Source of the DNA: Clostridia bacterium
Lineage (GTDB): Bacteria; Bacillota; Clostridia; Oscillospirales; Acutalibacteraceae
NCBI GenBank assembly: GCA_900766945.1
Contig: CAAFXD010000304.1
Span: 1 to 5,396 of the forward strand
DNA length: 5,396 nt
Direction: 5' to 3'
In this document: positions 1-4,603 of the stretch, piece after piece
Layout: each line of letters begins with the position of its first letter
Position numbering within the stretch: position 1 is the first letter of the stretch
Program-made: the position numbers and the translations under genes
Notes under the pieces: generated by a model
Database searches by the model: none
Seen by the model: the letters and a program-made list of their open reading frames with translations, nothing else
What the model was told of the DNA's origin: nothing

Positions 1-1
1 A

Positions 2-856
2 AATAACACCCGCGTTTTGCCTGCGCGATTATACGGCGAAAAGGAAGGAACGGGCGCCCATGTGGAATTTTTGTTGCTAAACCAAAAGGAAAACGATGTG
101 TGGGAAGTGATTACAGGCCCCGGCAGACGCGCAAAGGTCGGCGCAAAATTTTCCTTCGGCGGCGGAATTTTAAAAGCGGAAGTGTTGGAAGTTTTGGAAA
201 GCGGGAACCGTTTGGCACGCTTTTTTTATGACGGCGACAGTATTTTTCCCGTACTTGAAAAAGTCGGTGAAATGCCACTGCCACACTATATTACAGAAAA
301 ATTAGAGGATGCCGAACGCTATCAAACCGTGTATTCCAAAGAGTTAGGCTCTGCCGCCGCACCGACAGCGGGGTTGCACTTTACGCCCGAAATCTTAGAA
401 AAGATACGGCAAAAAGGCGTCAAAATCGGCTTTGTAACTTTACATGTCGGTATCGGCACATTCCGCCCTGTGAAAGCGGACAATATTGAAGACCACAAAA
501 TGCATTCCGAGCATTACCATTTGTCCGAAGAAACCGCCGCGCTTATCCGTGAAACCAAGAAAAACGGTGGGCGCGTGATAGCCGTCGGTACAACCAGTTG
601 CCGCACGCTTGAAAGCGTGGCAACCTTTCACGGTGAAATCTGCGCCGCAGACGGCTGGACGAGCATTTTTATTTATCCCGGGTATCAATTCAAGTGTATT
701 GATGCGTTGCTTACGAATTTCCATTTGCCCGAAAGCACGCTGATTATGTTGGTATCCGCATTTTATGACCGCGAAAAGGTTTTGGCGGCATACAAGGAAG
801 CGGTCGAACAGGAATATCGGTTCTTTTCCTTCGGCGATTGTATGCTCGTTCTGTGA
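2..856 (+). CDS. queA: QueA, S-adenosylmethionine:tRNA ribosyltransferase-isomerase (5' partial)
   Basis: QueA transfers and isomerises the ribosyl group of S-adenosylmethionine onto preQ1 at the tRNA wobble position, giving epoxyqueuosine, in the cytoplasm. The frame is open from the window edge and begins inside the conserved NNTRV-LPARLYG segment, so about 60 N-terminal residues of a roughly 340-residue protein lie outside; 284 codons are visible. Family motifs in order are PLPHYI, YQTVYS, AAPTAGLHF, FVTLHVGIGTFRPV, HKMHSEHY, VIAVGTTSCRTLES, IFIYPG and TNFHLPESTLIMLVSAF, followed by the usual C-terminal YRFFSFGD. The TTG at 17 is an internal codon (Leu of the LPARLYG motif), not the start. 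The last codons, FGDCMLVL then TGA, lie on a 16-bp direct repeat whose second copy sits before tgt. The final three codons (845-853) may therefore have been supplied by an inserted cassette. Family assignment is certain; the origin of the tail is inference. Confidence 0.97.
   Translation, partial: NNTRVLPARLYGEKEGTGAHVEFLLLNQKENDVWEVITGPGRRAKVGAKFSFGGGILKAEVLEVLESGNRLARFFYDGDSIFPVLEKVGEMPLPHYITEKLEDAERYQTVYSKELGSAAAPTAGLHFTPEILEKIRQKGVKIGFVTLHVGIGTFRPVKADNIEDHKMHSEHYHLSEETAALIRETKKNGGRVIAVGTTSCRTLESVATFHGEICAADGWTSIFIYPGYQFKCIDALLTNFHLPESTLIMLVSAFYDREKVLAAYKEAVEQEYRFFSFGDCMLVL
829..844 (+). repeat. Left 16-bp direct repeat at the queA 3' end (attL-like)
   Basis: CTTCGGCGATTGTATG occurs here and again, exactly, at 1749-1764, 920 bp away. 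Here it codes the end of QueA (FGDCM). The bases on either side (828 and 845) differ from those around the other copy, so the identity is limited to 16 bp. It is read as the left core of an integration site; that role is inference. Confidence 0.8.
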
Positions 857-869
857 CCGATAAACCCAG

Positions 870-911
870 TTACCAAGCGGTATTTTAAGATTACCGTTTG
901 GTAATTTTTTT
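870..911 (+). terminator. Terminator-like hairpin after queA
   Basis: Arm 870-882 (TTACCAAGCGGTA) pairs with 892-904 (TACCGTTTGGTAA) over 13 bp with one G-T wobble. The loop is 9 nt, and a run of seven T follows at 905-911. It begins 13 bp after the queA stop and should stop most queA transcripts before the two-gene cassette and tgt. The right arm also takes part in an inverted repeat with 1704-1719, so the sequence may double as a cassette-end structure. Confidence 0.7.
890..905. repeat. Inverted repeat A, left arm
   Basis: ATTACCGTTTGGTAAT is complementary to 1704-1719 (ATTACCAATCGGTAAT) at 15 of 16 positions. The unit is itself nearly palindromic (ATTACC...GGTAAT). It overlaps the right arm and first T of the terminator-like hairpin. 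Confidence 0.6.
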
Positions 912-918
912 AATTTTA

Positions 919-942
919 CCGATGTTTACGGGATATAGGATT
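919..942. repeat. Inverted repeat B, left arm
   Basis: This arm is complementary to 1731-1754 at 21 of 24 positions, with a perfect 13-base core GTTTACGGGATAT (924-936). It lies 13 bp inside repeat A, upstream of the promoter. With its partner it marks both flanks of the two-gene cassette, and it may be a recombinase or transposase binding site; that function is inference. Confidence 0.7.
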
Positions 943-959
943 TCATTGTGCATACACTA

Positions 960-988
960 TTGACAATATCACGGTATCGTGATATAAT
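960..988 (+). promoter_or_regulatory. Consensus sigma-A-type promoter of the DUF4160/DUF2442 operon
   Basis: A perfect -35 box TTGACA (960-965) and a perfect -10 box TATAAT (983-988) are 17 bp apart. Transcription should begin around 995, shortly before the AAGGAG ribosome binding site at 1004-1009. An unmodified consensus promoter this strong is usually held in check by a repressor, and a palindrome fills its spacer. Confidence 0.88.
966..985. promoter_or_regulatory. Palindromic operator candidate inside the promoter spacer
   Basis: ATATCACG (966-973) and CGTGATAT (978-985) form a perfect 8-bp inverted repeat around GTAT. It fills the spacer and overlaps the first three bases of the -10 box, so a bound dimer would block RNA polymerase. 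The half-site TATCACG recurs at 1028-1034, just inside the first gene. The likely ligand is the DNA-binding domain of the operon's second protein, giving autoregulation; this is inference from position and from toxin-antitoxin precedent. Confidence 0.7.
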
Positions 989-1017
989 ATTATCGAAGAA
1001 ATTAAGGAGTTGTAATT

Positions 1018-1272
1018 ATGCCTGTTTTATCACGATTTTACGGAATTATTATCAGAATGTACTTTTTGCAAAGTGAGCATAATCCGCCGCATATACATGC
1101 GATATATAATGATGATGTTGCGGCTATCGATTTTATGACTGGTAATGTTCTTGAAGGACACTTACCTCAAAAAGCTATGAATATGGTTCAGGAATGGATT
1201 TCAATTCATAGAGAAGACCTTAAAACAATTTGGGAAACACAGGAGTTTAAGAACTTACCACCATTAGAATAA
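1018..1272 (+). CDS. DUF4160 family protein (probable toxin-antitoxin-like partner)
   Basis: This 84-residue protein matches the DUF4160 family along its whole length. The N-terminal FYGIIIRMYF is followed by the hallmark EHNPPHIHAIY (about residues 20-30), a LEGHLP motif near 45-50 and a C-terminal helical part with EWISIHREDL. The clustered histidines of the HNPPHIHA motif could be catalytic or metal-binding, but no biochemical function is known to me. AAGGAG at 1004-1009 sits 8 nt before the ATG and fixes the start. It is the first gene of a two-gene operon; its stop codon overlaps the next gene's ribosome binding site, so translation is probably coupled. DUF4160 genes are often found beside DUF2442 genes, an arrangement regarded as toxin-antitoxin-like. 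Which partner is toxic cannot be told from sequence. No signal peptide or membrane segment is seen. Confidence 0.9.
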   Translation: MPVLSRFYGIIIRMYFLQSEHNPPHIHAIYNDDVAAIDFMTGNVLEGHLPQKAMNMVQEWISIHREDLKTIWETQEFKNLPPLE

Positions 1273-1283
1273 GGAGAGTTTGT

Positions 1284-1718
1284 ATGTTTCATAAGATTAA
1301 AAATGTATCTCCGTTGCCTGAATATAAATTGAGTGTCCAATTTGCCGAGGGCGTTACTAAAATTTATGATGTAAAACCTCTGTTTCTAAAAATACCTGCT
1401 TTTAAGTCACTTGAAAGTAACAGCAATTTCGGCGGTGTATATGTTGATGTCGGCGGTTACGGCATCATTTGGAATGATGAGGTTGATTTATCCTGTGATG
1501 AGTTATGGGATAACGGCACCACAGTAGAAACACCTTTTGACGGACTGATTGCATTTTCCGATGCGACTGAACTTTGGGGACTAAATGAGAGCACACTCCG
1601 TAAGGCAATTTCTTACGGTAAACTAATAAACGGTGTTGATGTTTGTAAATTTGGTAAACAGTGGGTTGTATCAATTGATGCTATGAAACGAGAATACGGT
1701 AATATTACCAATCGGTAA
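1284..1718 (+). CDS. DUF2442 protein with C-terminal helix-turn-helix domain (probable antitoxin/autorepressor)
   Basis: This 144-residue protein has two parts. Residues 1 to about 80 match DUF2442: an N-terminal strand pattern ending in GGYGIIWNDEVDLSCDELWDNG-type sequence (residues 57-78; cited in part as IIWNDEVDLS). Residues about 86-140 form a small DNA-binding-like domain with the pattern FSDATELWGLNESTLRKAI, GKLINGVDVCKFGKQW and AMKREYG, resembling helix-turn-helix domains of excisionase and antitoxin type. AAGGAG at 1271-1276 overlaps the stop of the DUF4160 gene and lies 7 nt before the ATG, so the two genes form one coupled operon. By analogy with antitoxins it may bind its partner through one domain and repress the operon's palindrome at 966-985 through the other; this is inference. 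The last codons run into repeat A (1704-1719), so the gene fills the cassette almost to its right end. Confidence 0.85.
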   Translation: MFHKIKNVSPLPEYKLSVQFAEGVTKIYDVKPLFLKIPAFKSLESNSNFGGVYVDVGGYGIIWNDEVDLSCDELWDNGTTVETPFDGLIAFSDATELWGLNESTLRKAISYGKLINGVDVCKFGKQWVVSIDAMKREYGNITNR

Positions 1719-1719
1719 T
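1704..1719. repeat. Inverted repeat A, right arm
   Basis: ATTACCAATCGGTAAT is complementary to 890-905 at 15 of 16 positions. It overlaps the end and stop codon of the DUF2442 gene. Just upstream is the perfect 12-base palindrome GGTAATATTACC (1698-1709), and TTACCAAT recurs at 1726-1733, so this edge is rich in GGTAA/TTACC units. Confidence 0.6.
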
Positions 1720-1730
1720 GCTAACTTACC

Positions 1731-1754
1731 AATCACATATCCCGTAAACTTCGG
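1731..1754. repeat. Inverted repeat B, right arm
   Basis: This arm is complementary to 919-942 at 21 of 24 positions; the perfect core ATATCCCGTAAAC is at 1737-1749. Its last 6 bases overlap the right direct repeat (1749-1764), placing it exactly at the presumed junction with the chromosome. Confidence 0.7.
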
Positions 1755-1764
1755 CGATTGTATG
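1749..1764 (+). repeat. Right 16-bp direct repeat (attR-like)
   Basis: This is an exact second copy of CTTCGGCGATTGTATG from 829-844. It leads into an orphan queA tail and marks the right edge of the putative cassette. Confidence 0.8.
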
Positions 1765-1776
1765 TTGTTAGTATAA
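1750..1776 (+). pseudogene. Orphan queA 3' tail displaced by the cassette
   Basis: Read in the QueA frame, these bases code FGDCMLLV followed by TAA, against FGDCMLVL-TGA at the end of the intact queA. Beyond the 16 identical bases the nucleotides diverge (ttgttagtataa versus ctcgttctgtga), yet both code a hydrophobic three-residue end and a stop. The stop lies 14 bp before the tgt ATG, a normal spacing for queA-tgt operons. This is probably the original chromosomal end of queA, with the functional tail at 845-856 supplied by the cassette. Confidence 0.65.
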
Positions 1777-1790
1777 TATAGGAGCGTTTT

Positions 1791-2921
1791 ATGTTTACAG
1801 TTTTAAAAACAGACGGTACTGCCCGCCGCGGCGAATTTCAAACCGTCCATGGCACGGTACAGACGCCTGCATTTATGAATGTTGCCACCGCAGGTGCTAT
1901 TAAGGGCGCGGTTTCAAGCTTTGACTTAAAGGATATTGGCTGTCAGGTGCAACTTTGCAACACATATCATTTGCATGTGCGTCCCGGCGATACCCTCATC
2001 AAAGAACTCGGCGGTTTGCACAGGTTTACGGGTTGGGACGGTCCGATTTTAACCGACAGCGGCGGATTCCAAGTTTTTTCACTCGCAAAATTGCGTCAAA
2101 TCAAAGAAGAAGGCGTTCATTTTCATTCGCATGTTGACGGTCGGAAAATTTTTATGGGCCCTGAGGAAAGTATGCAAATTCAGTCCAATCTCGGCTCAAC
2201 GATTGCAATGGCATTTGACGAATGTGTGGAAAATCCCGCGGAATATGCCTATGCAAAAGCGTCCTGCGAGCGTACTGTGCGTTGGCTTGTGCGCTGTAAA
2301 GCGGAAATGGCGCGATTAAACGCATTGGAGGATACGGTAAATCCCAACCAACTGCTGTTCGGGATTAACCAGGGGTGCACCTATGATGATTTGCGTATAG
2401 AAAATATGAAGCAAATTGCGGAATTGGATTTGGACGGCTACGCCATCGGGGGGCTTGCGGTCGGCGAACCGAAAGAAGATATGTACCGCATTATTTCTGC
2501 CGTTGAGCCGTTTATGCCGGAAGATAAACCGCGTTATTTAATGGGTGTCGGCACACCGGGCAACATTTTAGAAGCCGTCAGCCGCGGCGTAGATTTGTTC
2601 GACTGTGTTATGCCAAGCCGCAATGCACGCCACGGTCATTTGTTTACCAAAAACGGCATTATCAATTTGAATAACGAAAAATACAAAAACGATTTGTCTC
2701 CGATAGAGGAAGGCTGTCAATGCCCGACCTGTCAGCATCATTCACGAGCATATATTCGCCATTTGTTTAAAGCAGGGGAGATGCTCGCCATGCGCCTTTG
2801 CGTGATGCATAACCTTTATTTCTATAATACGCTCCTTGCAAAAATCCGTGCACAAATAGAAAACGGTACTTTTGACAGTTTTAAAAACGAAAATGTGGAG
2901 AAACTCGACACACGCATATAA
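1791..2921 (+). CDS. tgt: Tgt, queuine/preQ1 tRNA-guanine transglycosylase
   Basis: Tgt swaps guanine 34 in GUN-anticodon tRNAs (Asp, Asn, His, Tyr) for preQ1; QueA then builds on that base. The 376-residue length is normal for bacterial Tgt. Visible hallmarks are the general acid/base Asp89 in TDSGGFQVFSL, the GGLAVGE loop (220-226), the nucleophile Asp271 in VDLFDCVMPSRNARHG, and the zinc ligands Cys309, Cys311, Cys314 and His340 (CQCPTC...MH). AGGAG at 1780-1784 lies 6 nt before the ATG. Upstream is the displaced queA tail rather than queA itself. With a terminator-like hairpin after queA, tgt transcription probably comes largely from the cassette promoter at 960-988; a TATAAT at 1772-1777 has no convincing -35 box. 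The gene looks intact and the function is secure. Confidence 0.98.
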   Translation: MFTVLKTDGTARRGEFQTVHGTVQTPAFMNVATAGAIKGAVSSFDLKDIGCQVQLCNTYHLHVRPGDTLIKELGGLHRFTGWDGPILTDSGGFQVFSLAKLRQIKEEGVHFHSHVDGRKIFMGPEESMQIQSNLGSTIAMAFDECVENPAEYAYAKASCERTVRWLVRCKAEMARLNALEDTVNPNQLLFGINQGCTYDDLRIENMKQIAELDLDGYAIGGLAVGEPKEDMYRIISAVEPFMPEDKPRYLMGVGTPGNILEAVSRGVDLFDCVMPSRNARHGHLFTKNGIINLNNEKYKNDLSPIEEGCQCPTCQHHSRAYIRHLFKAGEMLAMRLCVMHNLYFYNTLLAKIRAQIENGTFDSFKNENVEKLDTRI

Positions 2922-2953
2922 ATGTGAGCATTTTGTTAAATTTAGAATAACTA

Positions 2954-2982
2954 TTGCAAAATATCCCAATTCTATGTATAAT
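2954..2982 (+). promoter_or_regulatory. Promoter of yajC
   Basis: A -35 box TTGCAA (2954-2959) and a perfect -10 box TATAAT (2977-2982) are 17 bp apart, with transcription expected near 2989, just before the GGAGG at 3000-3004. yajC can therefore be made independently of tgt; no strong terminator separates the two, so read-through from tgt remains possible. Confidence 0.75.
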
Positions 2983-3014
2983 AAGTTGATTTTATTTTTG
3001 GAGGAATTTTGAAA

Positions 3015-3425
3015 ATGTTAAATTTCGTATTACCCCTTGAAGCTACCGCTACTTCCGGCACAGGCAGCAGCAGTATGTTGCCCATGATTTTAATGATGGT
3101 TGCTTTGTTCGCGATTATGTATTTTTTCACCATTCGGCCGCAAAAAAAGCAACAGAAAAAAGAACAGGAAATGCGTGACAACACGCAAGTCGGTGATGAA
3201 ATCACAACCATCGGCGGCATTGTCGGCAGAGTTGTTACGGTTAAGGAAGATTCTTTGATTATTGAAACCGGCGCGGACAGAAATAAAATGAAAATTACGC
3301 GTTGGGCTATTCAAATGAACAACACCGCGAACGAAAAACTTCAAGCGGAGCGTGAAGCCGCAAAAGCCGCGCAGGAAAAGGAAAAAGAAGAAAAAGCAAA
3401 AAAGAAAAGCAAAAAAGAAGACTGA
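3015..3425 (+). CDS. yajC: YajC, preprotein translocase accessory subunit
   Basis: YajC is a small single-span membrane protein associated with the SecDF-SecYEG export machinery. The 136 residues show a short outer N-terminus, one membrane helix at about 21-40, the family hallmark RPQKKQQKK just after it (41-49), and the cytoplasmic motif GDEITTIGGIVG (60-71). A long charged tail rich in Lys, Glu and Ala (about 105-136) is probably helical or disordered. GGAGG at 3000-3004 is 10 nt before this ATG. A TTG two codons upstream (3009) is only 4 nt from it, so the ATG is preferred, though not proven. yajC follows tgt, as in many bacteria, but secDF does not follow here. A strong terminator begins 20 bp after the stop. 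Confidence 0.95.
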   Translation: MLNFVLPLEATATSGTGSSSMLPMILMMVALFAIMYFFTIRPQKKQQKKEQEMRDNTQVGDEITTIGGIVGRVVTVKEDSLIIETGADRNKMKITRWAIQMNNTANEKLQAEREAAKAAQEKEKEEKAKKKSKKED

Positions 3426-3445
3426 TACAGCGCATAATTAAAACT

Positions 3446-3486
3446 ACCCCCGCATACTTTTTAGTAAAGTGTGCGGGGGTGTTTTT
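3446..3486 (+). terminator. Rho-independent terminator after yajC, abutting the next start codon
   Basis: Arm 3446-3460 (ACCCCCGCATACTTT) pairs with 3466-3480 (AAAGTGTGCGGGGGT) over 15 bp with one T-G wobble and a 5-nt loop. GTTTTT follows at 3481-3486. The U-tract ends directly at the ATG at 3487, so the structure terminates yajC transcripts and also forms the 5' region of the next gene. Confidence 0.9.
3475..3480 (+). promoter_or_regulatory. Shine-Dalgarno sequence buried in the terminator stem
   Basis: GGGGGT can pair with the anti-Shine-Dalgarno CCUCC region of 16S rRNA, using one G-U pair, and lies 6 nt before the ATG at 3487. No other purine-rich site is placed to serve that start. Because it is the right arm of the terminator, it is hidden whenever the hairpin forms. 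Ribosome access and transcription read-through would therefore be linked; that regulation is inferred. Confidence 0.6.
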
Positions 3487-3912
3487 ATGTCTGCAAAAGC
3501 AAAAAAACGGCATTCTTCACGCCGAACGGCGACACAAAGAAAAAATACAAGTCCGTCTAATGCCTATAAATCTGCGTTTCTTTACGGCTTGGTCGGGTTC
3601 TTTCTGTTTTTGCTCGGCACGGCATTGCTTTCCGTGTTTTTACTAAAAAGTGAAACACAGCCGGCACATATACATATTGCGGTCTATATAGTATACGGCT
3701 GTACCGCGCTGATATGCGGGTTTTTATGCACGGCGCGAAAAAGAATACCGATATTTCCAAACTGCTTTTTTGCCGGCTTTGCACAGCTTCTGTTGGTACT
3801 GTTATGTATGCTATTCGCTTCCAAAGCACAGTTTACCGTGTTTGTGTGTTTACCGATTGCATTAAGCCTTGTTTGCCCGATTCTCGGCGGAATCATCGGT
3901 AAAAAAATATAA
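3487..3912 (+). CDS. TIGR04086-like small integral membrane protein
   Basis: This 141-residue protein has a strongly basic N-terminus (residues 1-28, many Lys and Arg) and four predicted membrane helices at roughly 29-54, 63-83, 92-113 and 116-137, separated by very short loops. It ends in LGGIIGKKI. Size, topology and position directly after yajC fit the clostridial TIGR04086 membrane family, whose function is unknown to me. The ATG is preferred over an in-frame GTG at 3469, because that GTG lies inside the terminator stem and lacks a ribosome site. There is no separate promoter visible, and the terminator immediately before it suggests conditional expression from read-through. The next gene starts 25 bp later, so the two are probably co-transcribed. 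The family call rests on context and topology more than on clear motifs. Confidence 0.7.
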   Translation: MSAKAKKRHSSRRTATQRKNTSPSNAYKSAFLYGLVGFFLFLLGTALLSVFLLKSETQPAHIHIAVYIVYGCTALICGFLCTARKRIPIFPNCFFAGFAQLLLVLLCMLFASKAQFTVFVCLPIALSLVCPILGGIIGKKI

Positions 3913-3937
3913 ATTTTGTTAAGTTAAGGTGTTTAAA

Positions 3938-4603
3938 ATGAAAAGACGCAAAACGCACGCCACCATCATCGCAACCGGTATTCGTAAAAAACGAAAAATA
4001 AACACAAACGCAATCCGAAAAAACCAAAAATTGATACTTCTGACCACCGTATTGATTTGCGGGGTGTTGTTGGGCGTTCTATTTGTAAAATACACAGACA
4101 ACGCAACCTATCTCTCTTTGCAAAATCTTGTAAAAGCACATTTTAAACAAAGCGAAGCGCAGTCGGTTTGGCTGAACTTCCTGTCAAGTTTCGGCACAGA
4201 CTGCATATACATATCGATTGCTTTTTTGTTGGGCTTGTGTTTAGTCGGAGAACCGTTTTTGTGGCTTTTACCGCTTGTAAAAGGCTTGGGCATCGGAACA
4301 GTTTCCGCCTGCCTTTACAAAGCTTATACATTACAAGGCTTGGAGTATTATGCTTTGTTTTTACTCCTGCCGAATGTGCTTTCGGCGGCGTCTCTTTTAT
4401 TTAGTTGCAAAGAGAGTATTCTGTTTTCGCGGGACATCAATCGCTGCTTGCTGAAAAGAGCAGATACTTTTGAAGGGTTTAACGCCATAAAACTATATAT
4501 GCTTCGACATTTTGTCCTGCTGTTCATTATGCTGGTTTCTGCCGCCATCAGTGCTGTGGTTTTATACTTGTTTCACGGAAAAATCAGTCTTTTTTCGCTT
4601 TAA
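3938..4603 (+). CDS. Stage II sporulation protein M-like membrane protein
   Basis: The 221-residue protein has a basic N-terminus (1-30), a first membrane helix at about 31-50, an outer segment of some 35 residues, then a hydrophobic block. In that block FLLGLCLVGEPFLWLLPLVKGLG (96-118, given as landmarks GL, G-P and VKGLGIG) matches the SpoIIM pattern of a GxP turn followed by a KGxxxG helix. Further helices lie near 138-157 and 192-213. SpoIIM works with SpoIID and SpoIIP in peptidoglycan remodelling during forespore engulfment. AAGG at 3926-3929 is 8 nt before the ATG, which is preferred to an in-frame GTG at 3929. The neighbouring xer-type gene supports the call, since spoIIM lies near a xerD-type gene in Bacillus. 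Its last 20 bp overlap that convergent gene. It could instead be a divergent membrane paralogue rather than the true sporulation protein. Confidence 0.6.
   Translation: MKRRKTHATIIATGIRKKRKINTNAIRKNQKLILLTTVLICGVLLGVLFVKYTDNATYLSLQNLVKAHFKQSEAQSVWLNFLSSFGTDCIYISIAFLLGLCLVGEPFLWLLPLVKGLGIGTVSACLYKAYTLQGLEYYALFLLLPNVLSAASLLFSCKESILFSRDINRCLLKRADTFEGFNAIKLYMLRHFVLLFIMLVSAAISAVVLYLFHGKISLFSL

Larger units (their letters stand above)
845..1764. mobile_element. Putative integrated DUF4160/DUF2442 cassette in the 3' end of queA
   Basis: This 920-bp unit separates queA from its usual neighbour tgt. It is bounded by a 16-bp exact direct repeat, and the right copy continues as a second queA tail (FGDCMLLV-stop). 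It holds a terminator-like hairpin, a consensus promoter with a palindromic operator-like spacer, two small genes and matching inverted repeats near both ends. The genes are visibly richer in A/T than queA and tgt. There is no transposase or integrase inside, so movement would need an enzyme in trans. Recreating the target gene's end is typical of site-specific integrative elements, whereas 16 bp would be long for a transposon target duplication. The exact ends are uncertain within the repeat. The structure is seen directly; the mobility is inferred. Confidence 0.6.

Noticed and set aside
440..724. 94-codon open frame on the minus strand inside queA
   Set aside because: It is antisense to conserved QueA motifs, has no ribosome site and resembles no known protein; it is a shadow of queA.
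857..1017. preQ1 riboswitch before the two-gene operon or tgt
   Set aside because: Neither this gap nor 1719-1790 shows the short hairpin plus A-rich tail running into the ribosome site that marks preQ1 riboswitches.
1692..1764. Integron attC-type recombination site at the cassette's right edge
   Set aside because: The palindromic TTACC/GGTAA units suggested it, but no matching RYYYAAC and GTTRRRY core pair is present.
1772..1777. TATAAT just before tgt as a -10 box
   Set aside because: About 17 bp upstream the sequence is CTTCGG, unlike a -35 box, and the match overlaps the orphan queA stop; probably chance.
2917..2938. Hairpin after tgt (AAATG-TGAG-CATTT) as a terminator
   Set aside because: The stem is only 5 bp, A/T-rich and followed by TGTTAAA rather than a T run.
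3009..3014. TTG at 3009 as the yajC start
   Set aside because: It is only 4 nt from the GGAGG site, and an ATG two codons later has an acceptable distance; the protein changes by two residues only.
3913..3937. A SCIFF-type six-cysteine peptide gene after the TIGR04086-like gene, as in some clostridia
   Set aside because: Only 25 bp separate the two membrane genes, and no small cysteine-rich frame was found nearby.
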